In this document: positions 15,442 to 21,784 of the stretch, in pieces
Layout of the letters: each line of letters begins with the position of its first letter
How positions within the stretch are numbered: the first letter of the stretch is position 1
Assembly: GCA_041661665.1 (NCBI GenBank)
Contig: JBAZTW010000015.1
Span: forward strand, 1-51,541
DNA: 51,541 nucleotides
Direction: 5' to 3'
Origin: GWC2-45-44 sp041661665
Lineage (GTDB): Bacteria > Planctomycetota > Phycisphaerae > Sedimentisphaerales > UBA12454
Made by a program: the position numbers and the translations under genes
The notes under the pieces: model-generated
Told to the model about the DNA's origin: nothing
Databases searched by the model: none
What the model saw: only the letters and a program-made list of their open reading frames with translations

Positions 15442-16434
15442 ATGAGCAAAAAAACTTCAGATAAGAAAAAGAAGTTTTCGCCTGTCAAACCGCTTGATTA
15501 CTACCTATATCTTCTTGAGAACTCCAAAGACATATTATATCTGATTAATGCAGAGACAGGTAAATTTGAATATGTAAGTTCCTCTACAATCGCAATTAGC
15601 GGTTTTACAGTGGAAGAAATATTTAAAATGGGGATGAAGGGGATAAACGAAAGAACGCACCCCGACGACCTTCGGGCTGTGGATGATAAAATTAGAGATA
15701 TATTGGCAAAGGGTTCCCTGCCGAAAAATTACAACGGTTATATAGAAATAAGGTTCAAACATAAAGCAGGTCATTATGTCTGGTTTGGCATCAACAGAAA
15801 TTTTATAACTGACGGCAATGGACGACTTGGGGCGGTAGTCGGCAGTATCCGCGATATCACAGAAATAAAACTGTTACAGCAGCGGCTGGAAAATTCATTA
15901 GAAAACTATAAAACGCTGTACTATGGCGCTAAAGCTGCGCTGTATAGAGTGCGAATCAGCGATGGAAAGATGCTTGAGTGTAATGAATCCATGGCAAAGC
16001 TGCTTGGTTATGAAAACAGGGAGCAGTGTCTGGGCAAACACTACACAGCGAAATCTTATGTGGACCCAAAACGTCGAAGTAAAGTGATAAAACTGCTGGA
16101 AGAAAGAGGGCAGGTTGACGGCCTTGAAATAGAAACATGGCGAGCAGACGGCTCGGCGCAATGGATAAAGGTCTCAGCGCAGGTGTATCCCGAGAAAGGC
16201 TATATCGAGGGCACTATATGGGATATTACCGCATCTAAAATTTTAACGCCTGCGGAAAATCATATTCTGGAACAAATAATGCTCGGTAAAAGCAGCAAGG
16301 AAATAGCTTTTCAATTGAAACGTTCCATTAGAACAATTGAAGACCACAGAGCGCATATTATGCAGAAACTTGGTGCGCATAATTTGGTAGAATTAGCCCA
16401 AAAAACGACAAGAGCCGACATCGGACCGCAATAA
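15442..16434 (+). CDS. PAS-PAS-LuxR one-component regulator
   Basis: The 330-residue product has two PAS sensor domains. The first is at about 20-140 (YLLENSKDILYLINAETGKFEYVSSS...GAVVGSIRDIT) and the second at about 150-255 (ENYKTLYYGAKAALYRV...EGTIWDIT). A LuxR/GerE helix-turn-helix follows at about 262-325 (LTPAENHILEQIMLGKSSKEIAFQL, SIRTIEDHRAHIMQKLGAHNLVEL). There is no receiver or kinase domain, so it is probably a cytoplasmic one-component sensor. The ligand or cofactor is not identifiable. It lies 10 bases after the small membrane gene, and a hairpin with a T-run follows at 16492-16514. A structured RNA candidate lies immediately downstream. Confidence 0.88.
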   Translation: MSKKTSDKKKKFSPVKPLDYYLYLLENSKDILYLINAETGKFEYVSSSTIAISGFTVEEIFKMGMKGINERTHPDDLRAVDDKIRDILAKGSLPKNYNGYIEIRFKHKAGHYVWFGINRNFITDGNGRLGAVVGSIRDITEIKLLQQRLENSLENYKTLYYGAKAALYRVRISDGKMLECNESMAKLLGYENREQCLGKHYTAKSYVDPKRRSKVIKLLEERGQVDGLEIETWRADGSAQWIKVSAQVYPEKGYIEGTIWDITASKILTPAENHILEQIMLGKSSKEIAFQLKRSIRTIEDHRAHIMQKLGAHNLVELAQKTTRADIGPQ

Positions 16435-16491
16435 AGGCGGGAATGTTTTTTTTTACTTTTTTCAAAAAATAACTCCACAAAAACCTCGTTT

Positions 16492-16514
16492 AAGCTGCAA
16501 AAACAGGCTTTTTT
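16492..16514 (+). terminator. Probable terminator of the PAS-LuxR gene
   Basis: AAGCTG (16492-16497) pairs with CAGGCTT (one bulged G, ending 16510), with a CAAAAA loop and TTTTTT following. It lies 58 bases after the stop codon. Confidence 0.5.
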
Positions 16515-16519
16515 AAAAT

Positions 16520-16927
16520 ACCGTAGTTCCCACGATAGAAAGGCTTTTAAGCTCTTCGTATAACTCAGGTTCTGAATGGCGGAAGCAAGCGTGCCGATGT
16601 TGCGAGAACGGGAAGCGTAAATTTGAAAAATCAGAGGTGGGAAAAAAGGATTATCCGGTATGGTCTGTTCATCGGAAACGACTGCACAGACAATCCTTTT
16701 AAACGCAATTAGTTAAGTTTGTAATGCAGTCGTTAGTGGAAGGTGGGTCAAGGGAAAAGAAAGAGGTCTGAAATGACTCTGATACCTGAGAGATTGTGTG
16801 TCTTTGGTAAAAGTGAGTTGCCTCGGTGCATTGCAGCTTCGCAGGGAAAAATAAGTTAAAAAGGCAAAATGCTTGAGAATGAACTTGCCGGCGCTCGAAA
16901 TTAAGCTTTCCTGTGCCGGCATTTTTA
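16520..16927 (+). ncRNA. Candidate structured non-coding RNA
   Basis: About 400 bases with no supported gene on either strand, yet with layered base pairing. TTCCCAC (16527-16533) pairs with GTGGGAA (16637-16643); inside it GTTCT (16569-16573) pairs with AGAAC (16605-16609) and an apical stem contains GGAAGCAAGC. A second domain pairs AAGGATT with AATCCTT and GTCTGT with ACAGAC (about 16646-16700). A third pairs AATGCA (about 16717) with TGCATT (about 16828). The stretch ends with a strong terminator at 16886-16926, separate from the one behind the upstream gene. It could be a housekeeping RNA, but I could not match it to the SRP, 6S, RNase P or tmRNA cores. One RNA or two are both possible. 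Confidence 0.4.
16886..16926 (+). terminator. Intrinsic terminator
   Basis: TGCCGGC (16886-16892) and GCCGGCA (16915-16921) form a 7-bp GC-rich stem; the 22-base loop holds a small AGCTT/AAGC-like part. TTTTT follows at 16922-16926. It ends the ORF-free structured region and lies just before the promoter of the next gene. Confidence 0.75.
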
Positions 16928-16934
16928 TTATCGC

Positions 16935-16963
16935 TTGACATTCCATATTTGCCGATTTATGCT
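16935..16963 (+). promoter_or_regulatory. Near-consensus sigma-70-type promoter
   Basis: TTGACA (16935-16940), exactly 17 bases, TATGCT (16958-16963). The gene starts 33 bases downstream with AAAGG 8 bases before its ATG. This is the best promoter in the window. Confidence 0.8.
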
Positions 16964-16995
16964 CTCCTGAGTTAAAACACTAAAAGGATAATCAA

Positions 16996-17433
16996 ATGTC
17001 TCAAGTTCCGCCGGTTGTACTTTCCACAATAGTTTGCGACAGGGTTCTGTTTGATGCGCCGACAAGGACGAACTGCGTTATCGGGATAAGGGACTGTCTG
17101 TTCGCTCCAAAATATCCGGTAAGAATTTTTCAGCTCTTCTTTTTTGCGGAAATGACCAACGGCCACGATGGCACTGAAATAATTGTTCGGTTAGTTGACG
17201 TTCAAAATGACGACAAAATCATCATCGAAAAAAAGGCAAACGTAAAATTCGAGAATGTCAAAAGCACGGTATCGGTTGTTATCGGGTTTGAGGGACTTGC
17301 GTTTGAGCATCCGGGTGAATATTGTTTTCAGCTCATAGCGGCAGGGCAATTGCTTTCGAGCAGAAGGATTGTTTGTCTTTTGGTAAAGCCTCCGCAGGCG
17401 GGCGAAAATGCACCACAAAATCCAAATACCTGA
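16996..17433 (+). CDS. Conserved hypothetical protein, DUF6941-like
   Basis: A 145-residue beta-rich soluble protein. It has PPVVLSTIVCDRVLFDAPTRTNCVIGI, then LVDVQNDDKII and a C-terminal FEHPGEYCFQLIAAGQLLSSRRIVCLLV. These strands match my recollection of DUF6941 proteins, which are of unknown function. It is driven by a near-consensus promoter and preceded by AAAGG. Its last 26 bases overlap the start of arfB in another frame, so the two are translated from one message. Confidence 0.6.
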   Translation: MSQVPPVVLSTIVCDRVLFDAPTRTNCVIGIRDCLFAPKYPVRIFQLFFFAEMTNGHDGTEIIVRLVDVQNDDKIIIEKKANVKFENVKSTVSVVIGFEGLAFEHPGEYCFQLIAAGQLLSSRRIVCLLVKPPQAGENAPQNPNT

Positions 17434-17818
17434 AAATCAGCTCGTTATCAAAACAAGCAGAAGCTCCGGCCCCGGCGGACAAAATGTCAACAAACTCAAC
17501 ACAAAAGCCGCGGTGAGCCTTGATATTTTGAATTGCAATTTTCTTAGCGACGAGCAAAAACAACTCATCCTCAAAAAACTTTCAAACAGATTAACAAAAG
17601 ACGGCAGATTGATTGTCGAGAGCCAGACATTCCGCACGCAAAGAGCGAATATAGATTATGCGATTGAAAAACTTTCCGCTGCGATTGAAGCGGCACTGAA
17701 AAAACCGAAAAAGAGGAAGCCGACAAGGCCGAGTTTTTCTTCGGTTGAAAAAAGACTCAAAACAAAAAAAATTAAAAGCAGTCTTAAAAAGCAGCGAAAA
17801 GAAATTAAAGAGGATTGA
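17408..17818 (+). CDS. arfB: Alternative ribosome rescue factor ArfB
   Basis: A 136-residue peptidyl-tRNA hydrolase of the ArfB/YaeJ type. The catalytic GGQ lies at residues 23-25 in SRSSGPGGQNVNKLNTKA. It is followed by the class-1 release-factor-like core (QKQLILKKL, TKDGRLIVESQTFRTQRANIDYAIEKL) and the basic Lys/Arg-rich tail (about 105-136, KKPKKRKPTRPS...) that enters the empty mRNA channel of stalled ribosomes. The start overlaps the previous gene by 26 bases. No tmRNA gene is visible in this window, so nothing can be said about whether ArfB is a primary rescue route here. Confidence 0.93.
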   Translation: MHHKIQIPENQLVIKTSRSSGPGGQNVNKLNTKAAVSLDILNCNFLSDEQKQLILKKLSNRLTKDGRLIVESQTFRTQRANIDYAIEKLSAAIEAALKKPKKRKPTRPSFSSVEKRLKTKKIKSSLKKQRKEIKED

Positions 17819-17897
17819 CCGCTCCATCACCCATTCGACAAGCTCATGGCAGGCTGTCGCGGCTCTGATTGCCCCCTGCGCTTTCGCTTGGGCTCTG
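17819..17897. repeat. CTGTCGC...GGCTCTGA repeat, interrupted copy
   Basis: CCGCTCCATCAC (17819-17830) and TGTCGCGGCTCTGA (17855-17868) are continuous in the copy at 12368-12393, but here they are separated by exactly 24 bases. A further related unit (CCCTGCGCTTTCGCTTGGGC, then TCTGA) follows to 17897. The whole gap between arfB and the next gene is made of these units. Confidence 0.8.
17831..17854 (+). repeat. 24-base repeat family, copy 4, inserted in another repeat
   Basis: Exactly 24 bases with core TTCGACAAGCTCATGGCAGG (18 of 20 positions match the family core). Removing it restores the sequence found uninterrupted at 12368-12393. Confidence 0.85.
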
Positions 17898-17906
17898 AAA
17901 ACAAAT

Positions 17907-18614
17907 TTATTTCATAAGGTCATTAAAATAAGACGGGGTTTTGGTTGTAAAATCCATTTGCCTGCCTGTGGCTGGGTGTTTGAAGGAAATTGACTTTGCA
18001 TGGAGGGCAAGACGTTTGTGGTCATCATTCTTTAGGCCACTCGACGAAGCTCGTGACAGGCCATATTTTCTGTCGCCGACAATCGGATGTCCTTCATCAG
18101 ACATATGCACACGGATTTGATTTTTCCTGCCGGTTAAGAGGCTTATCTCAAGCAGGCTGAATTTTTCCGTTTCCTTAATTACCTTATAAGCGGTATGCGA
18201 CAATTTGCCTTTTGAGGCATCGGTTGTGGAAAAAACGGTATAAACGCTGTTCTCGGCGAGGTAGGAAGTAATCATTCCTTCTTTTTTCTTTAATCTGCCA
18301 TGGACAACGGCGATATATTTCTTTTCGGTGTCTTTCCACTGCGCCTGCATCTGCAATTTTATTTCTTCGCTTTTGGCGAACAGAAGCACGCCGGAAGTCC
18401 ACTGGTCGAGCCGATGAACGACAACGACCCTGTTGCGTGATTTTGCGCAGCCTTTGCGGACATAGTCGTTGAGGATGTAGTGAACGGTTCGAGTTTTGTC
18501 GGTTGCTGTGCCGACGGTGAGCAGGCCTGCGGGTTTGTCAACGGCTATAAGACAATCGTCCTCGTAGAGTATTTCCAATCCCTTCGGCAGATGTCTGTTT
18601 TTTGAATGTTTCAT
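17907..18614 (-). CDS. RluA-family pseudouridine synthase with in-frame insertion
   Basis: Catalyses uridine to pseudouridine isomerisation in RNA, probably rRNA or tRNA. The catalytic Asp70 lies in VVHRLDQWTSGVLLFAKS. The DKPAGLLTV segment, the SLLTGRKNQIRVHM motif and GHPIVGDRKYG are all typical. The ATG at 18614 is preferred over a GTG at 18647, because the upstream part runs into a CACCACAGAGATAAA repeat phrase; neither has a good ribosome binding site. There is no S4 domain. Residues 186-193 (LSRASSSG) are an extra piece between KYG and LKNDDHKRLALHA. They are encoded by a copy of the 24-base repeat and should form a surface loop. Removing them gives the usual spacing of the family. Confidence 0.9.
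   Translation of the reverse strand: MKHSKNRHLPKGLEILYEDDCLIAVDKPAGLLTVGTATDKTRTVHYILNDYVRKGCAKSRNRVVVVHRLDQWTSGVLLFAKSEEIKLQMQAQWKDTEKKYIAVVHGRLKKKEGMITSYLAENSVYTVFSTTDASKGKLSHTAYKVIKETEKFSLLEISLLTGRKNQIRVHMSDEGHPIVGDRKYGLSRASSSGLKNDDHKRLALHAKSISFKHPATGRQMDFTTKTPSYFNDLMK
18038..18061 (-). repeat. 24-base repeat family, copy 5, in frame inside a gene
   Basis: Core on the plus strand: CTCGACGAAGCTCGTGACAG. It is bounded by GGCC on both sides, like copy 1. It adds eight codons to the pseudouridine synthase gene without shifting the frame. Confidence 0.8.
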
Positions 18615-18711
18615 AAATTTTGAATTAGCCACAAAAATTTTCACCACAGAGATAAAAAGAAACGCAGTTATCAGTAAAGGAGTCGGCTACGCCGATAATT
18701 TTTTAAATAAA

Positions 18712-18762
18712 CCGCGTGGGCTACCCCTTCGACAAGCTCAGGACAGGCGAGCCCACCCTACA
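18712..18762 (+). repeat. CCGCGTGGGCT...GAGCCCACCC repeat, interrupted copy
   Basis: Compared with 10294-10320, the arms CCGCGTGGGCTA and GAGCCCACCCTACA are intact, but the AAG loop region holds a copy of the 24-base unit (18724-18748). The net length gain is 24 bases. Confidence 0.85.
18724..18748 (+). repeat. 24-base repeat family, copy 6, inside a hairpin loop
   Basis: 25 bases with the exact core TTCGACAAGCTCAGGACAGG (18728-18747), replacing one A of the host loop. Confidence 0.85.
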
Positions 18763-18773
18763 TAACTATTTAA

Positions 18774-18802
18774 ATAGATTTCTCCCTACGGTCGAAATGA
18801 CA
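18774..18802. repeat. Right half of the TGTCATTTCGA repeat
   Basis: AGATTTCTCC followed by GGTCGAAATGACA matches the right end of the complete unit at 35991-36098. The left half is missing. Confidence 0.65.
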
Positions 18803-18806
18803 AACG

Positions 18807-19469
18807 CTAATCAACAATCAGACGCTGCGGATTAGAAACAAGGGTTGTTATTTCTACGAGAAATTGTGCCGCGTATTCGTAATCGACTTTTGTTATGTCT
18901 GCGGCGAGGCAAAACTCTATGATTTTTCTGACTTTTATTTCGTTGCCGACCGGAATCGGCTGGTCGATAATTTTGCCGACCGAGAGGATGCTCCGCTGGC
19001 CGGGCACAGGTATCGGCAGAAATGAATCAATGCCGAACATTCCAAGCGCGGTCAGTGTAATGCACGCGCCCTGGAGGTCGTCTAAAGACAATTTACCGTT
19101 TCTCGCCTTTTCGATAAGCTCCATACTTTCTTTGGCTATTTGGGCGAGAGGTTTTGAATTCGCATTTTTTATTACAGGCACGACTAAGCCTGTCGGCGAA
19201 GCAACTGCAAGGCCGATGCTTATATCACCCTGCGTCATAAGAGGATATTTTTCGATTGCCGCGGCCATTGCGCGAATAAAAAAATCATTCATTGAAATTC
19301 TTGCGCCGAGCTGCTTGCTAAGCGGTCTGCGGATTTCTGAGATTTCTCCGACATCGGCCTGCGAGGTGAGATAAAAGCACGGCTGCGTGCGTTTGGATTT
19401 GAGCATACGCTCGCCAATGAGTTTTTGTATTCTGCTCAGGGGCAGTATTTTTTCCTGCGTAGCCGGCAT
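18807..19469 (-). CDS. E2-like 2-oxoacid dehydrogenase acyltransferase domain, catalytic His lost
   Basis: About 220 residues corresponding only to the catalytic domain of lipoate acyltransferases: LSRIQKLIGERMLKSKRTQPCFYLTSQADV, SMNDFFIRAMAAAIEKYPLM, ISIGLAVASPTGLVVPVIKNA and ITLTALGMFGIDSFLPIPVPGQRSILSVG. No lipoyl or peripheral-subunit-binding domain precedes it. The family motif (S/A)-D-H-R-V-V-D-G is replaced by AADITKVDYEYAAQFL, so the catalytic His and the Asp-Gly step are gone. It is therefore probably not an active acyltransferase and may be a structural or regulatory relative. ATG at 19469 is chosen; a TTG at 19481 is also possible. It lies 18 bases after the TlpA-like gene. Confidence 0.8.
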   Translation of the reverse strand: MPATQEKILPLSRIQKLIGERMLKSKRTQPCFYLTSQADVGEISEIRRPLSKQLGARISMNDFFIRAMAAAIEKYPLMTQGDISIGLAVASPTGLVVPVIKNANSKPLAQIAKESMELIEKARNGKLSLDDLQGACITLTALGMFGIDSFLPIPVPGQRSILSVGKIIDQPIPVGNEIKVRKIIEFCLAADITKVDYEYAAQFLVEITTLVSNPQRLIVD

Positions 19470-19487
19470 TTGATTTAACAACCAGAT

Positions 19488-20105
19488 TTATTGCGCTAAA
19501 ATTATAGATTTCATTTCGCCAAGCTGCAGACCGCCTTCGGTGCAGATTTTTAATGTGCCATCGGGTTTTATAAAAAACGCTGATGGAAAGCCTCTGATGC
19601 TGCTGAACGGCTCCGGCAAAGCGCTTTTATACGAAATGACGGTATAAGTCATATTTTTGTCATCGGCCATAGCTTTGACGATATCGGCTGATTCATTTGA
19701 GATGGCAAGGATAGCCAGTTTATCGGTGGAGAAAATGTCGCGAAGCGCGATAAGGTGAGGAATTTCCTGCTGGCAGGGCATACACCATGTCGCCCAGAAG
19801 ACAACCATAACTTCTTTGCCGCGATAGTCGGACAGTTTTTGCGTTTTACCCGTAATGTCTGTTACGGTGAAGTCCGGCATCTGTTTGCCGTAGAAGCTGG
19901 AGAGAATAGGCCCCCAGCTGCTCGCAGCGGCGATGATGCTCTTGAGATTTGGCGAAACAGGTGCGTTGGGTTCTCTCTGGACATTCTGTGAAGGTTGCGG
20001 AGGCTGTGGGCTGCTCTTGCGGCAGCCTGTAAGGATGGACACCGCCGATAGAGCGAAAATAAGAATTATAAAAAACGTTTTTGCGGTAATGGTATTAAAT
20101 TTCAT
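19488..20105 (-). CDS. TlpA-like thioredoxin-fold lipoprotein
   Basis: A 205-residue exported lipoprotein. The N terminus has a hydrophobic stretch ending in the lipobox ILTGC (Cys28), then a Pro/Gln-rich linker. The redoxin domain (about 75-205) has MPDFTVTDITGK, LSDYRGKEVMVVFWATWCMPCQQEIPHL with the redox pair Cys108/Cys111, and RGFPSAFFIKPDG containing the cis-Pro loop. It should act outside the cytoplasmic membrane as a thiol reductant or oxidant, for example in cytochrome or envelope protein maturation. GGAG lies 7 bases before the ATG. It follows the glycosyltransferase gene after 69 bases that contain a repeat. Confidence 0.9.
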   Translation of the reverse strand: MKFNTITAKTFFIILIFALSAVSILTGCRKSSPQPPQPSQNVQREPNAPVSPNLKSIIAAASSWGPILSSFYGKQMPDFTVTDITGKTQKLSDYRGKEVMVVFWATWCMPCQQEIPHLIALRDIFSTDKLAILAISNESADIVKAMADDKNMTYTVISYKSALPEPFSSIRGFPSAFFIKPDGTLKICTEGGLQLGEMKSIILAQ

Positions 20106-20138
20106 TTTATTACTCCGATTTTGTTTACGGTATTTTAC

Positions 20139-20165
20139 GCCTGTCGCTTTCGCTTCAGGCTCTGA
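20139..20165. repeat. CCTGTCGCTTTCGCTTCAGG repeat
   Basis: GCCTG and CAGGC bracket TCGCTTTCGCTT, followed by TCTGATTTTT. It fills the gap between the TlpA-like and glycosyltransferase genes and matches 23202-23228 almost exactly. Confidence 0.7.
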
Positions 20166-20174
20166 TTTTTCAAT

Positions 20175-21776
20175 TTATTGAATTTTCATAAAAAGGCCGC
20201 TGTCTTCTTTAAAATTTGAAACGACAAGCGAAAACCGATTGTCTGCTTTCAACCGCTTAAACTGTTCATCGGCGGCGATTATTCCGCTGCCTGCGGCGTA
20301 CAGTTCGTAAATTCGGTTAGGGTCGCTTTCAATGTTTACGTCCCTGCCGAAATAGTATATAAGAGATGGCTCGATTTTGCAATAGGCAACTATATCTCTG
20401 CTGTCTGAGATGGCGGTGATATTATACGCAAAATCCCTTACCGAATATCTTTCCTGCGGCTTTATATTTTCCATAAATGGCCAGAATATAGCAACCACGC
20501 AAAGACCTGCAAAAAAACAAGCTGCCGCCTGAATTTTTTTATCCAAAACAAAGAAAATTACCGTCGCAATAATAAATACCGTAATAATAGCAACGGCGTA
20601 GAGGAGCAGGAATTTGGCGACGTGATTTTCCCGCAGCAGCCAGACGGCGGCGGCGATTGCACCGGCGATAAAGACGAAAACGTGAGACGATAAAAATATA
20701 GCCGAAAACTTCTTCGTATAAGCCTTATTTATAAAAAGCATATCGTCGAGAATAATTCCGGTCAGTATCGCCATCGCGGGCATCATCGGCAGGATATAGT
20801 GTTCGCGTTTTCCGCCGCAAAAACTCATAACCACAATACCCGCAAGAAACCACAGCCACAGATAAGTCATAGCCCCGCGTTTTTCATCCCAGATTTTGTA
20901 AAACGGGGTGAACAGCGCCAGAGGAATAAACGCGCTGAACGGCGGTATATATGCGAACATCACTTTAAAATAATAATAGAACGGTTTGCTGCCGGGGGCA
21001 TATTCACCGGCGGCTCTGTCTAAATACTCGCGTTTCCAGACTTCAACGGCATTAGGGCATTTGAGAAAAACGGCAACCGGCCAGGGAATAAACGCAAGCA
21101 GAAATAGAATTGTGCCTATGAACGGAAGAATTTTTGGAATGAGGCTCCATTTGCGAAAGACCGCGAAGTAAAAAAACAACGCTGGAAAAATCAGCGGCAG
21201 AGGAGCAGGGCCTTTTGCGTACATCGAAAGAGTAAAACTCGCCCAGAATATAAGCATATAGCAGATTTGATTTTTTCGTGATTGCGTTTCGATTGCGGAA
21301 TAAAAACTAAGCATCGCGATTGTTACAAAAGCCGTAAGAACCATTTCAGGCCTGCCTGTGTGGCTGTATATCATATAGCAGTAATTGCCCGACCAGATAA
21401 GCGATGAGAGAGTTGCGATGCGGAATCCGAGCCGCTCGGAGACGAAATAAAAAATCGCCATTGCCGAGATAACGGCCAATGCCGCACTTGGAAGGCGAAG
21501 AACAAAATTATTTACGCCGCCGTTGATTTTTGCGCCGAGCGCGACGAGCCAGTAATTCAGCGGAGTCTTATTCAGCCGCGGCTGGCCATTGTAAATAGGC
21601 ACAGCCCAGTTGCCTGTTTTCAGCATTTGTCTTGCTGTTACGCCGACATAGGATTCGTGGTTGCCGGCAGGGAAAGAACTAATCGCCCAAAAGGCGGAAA
21701 AAACAGAAAATGCCGCGACAACAAAAAACGCCGCCATTTTTGTTATTTTTTCACTTATGATTTTACTGCTGTGCAT
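20175..21776 (-). CDS. GT39/ArnT-like membrane glycosyltransferase
   Basis: A 533-residue polytopic membrane protein of the PMT/ArnT (GT39/GT83) group, which move sugars from polyprenyl-phosphate carriers onto lipids or proteins at the outer face of the membrane. Typical features are the first membrane segment followed by AGNHESYVGVTARQMLKTGNWAVPIYNGQPRLNKTPLNYWLVAL, many membrane segments to about residue 435, and GGKREHYILPMMPAMAIL in the middle. The usual Asp-Glu of the first loop is His-Glu here. A soluble C-terminal part (about 450-533) is present. AAGG overlaps the thrC stop, 8 bases upstream, so the gene is coupled to thrC. Confidence 0.88.
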   Translation of the reverse strand: MHSSKIISEKITKMAAFFVVAAFSVFSAFWAISSFPAGNHESYVGVTARQMLKTGNWAVPIYNGQPRLNKTPLNYWLVALGAKINGGVNNFVLRLPSAALAVISAMAIFYFVSERLGFRIATLSSLIWSGNYCYMIYSHTGRPEMVLTAFVTIAMLSFYSAIETQSRKNQICYMLIFWASFTLSMYAKGPAPLPLIFPALFFYFAVFRKWSLIPKILPFIGTILFLLAFIPWPVAVFLKCPNAVEVWKREYLDRAAGEYAPGSKPFYYYFKVMFAYIPPFSAFIPLALFTPFYKIWDEKRGAMTYLWLWFLAGIVVMSFCGGKREHYILPMMPAMAILTGIILDDMLFINKAYTKKFSAIFLSSHVFVFIAGAIAAAVWLLRENHVAKFLLLYAVAIITVFIIATVIFFVLDKKIQAAACFFAGLCVVAIFWPFMENIKPQERYSVRDFAYNITAISDSRDIVAYCKIEPSLIYYFGRDVNIESDPNRIYELYAAGSGIIAADEQFKRLKADNRFSLVVSNFKEDSGLFMKIQ

Positions 21777-21784
21777 TGAACGCC

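Noticed and set aside
16520..16927. SRP RNA, 6S RNA, RNase P RNA or tmRNA
   Set aside because: Only short resemblances were seen (GGAAGCAAGC, GTGAG...CTCGGT). The conserved cores of these RNAs do not match, so the region is left as an unnamed candidate.
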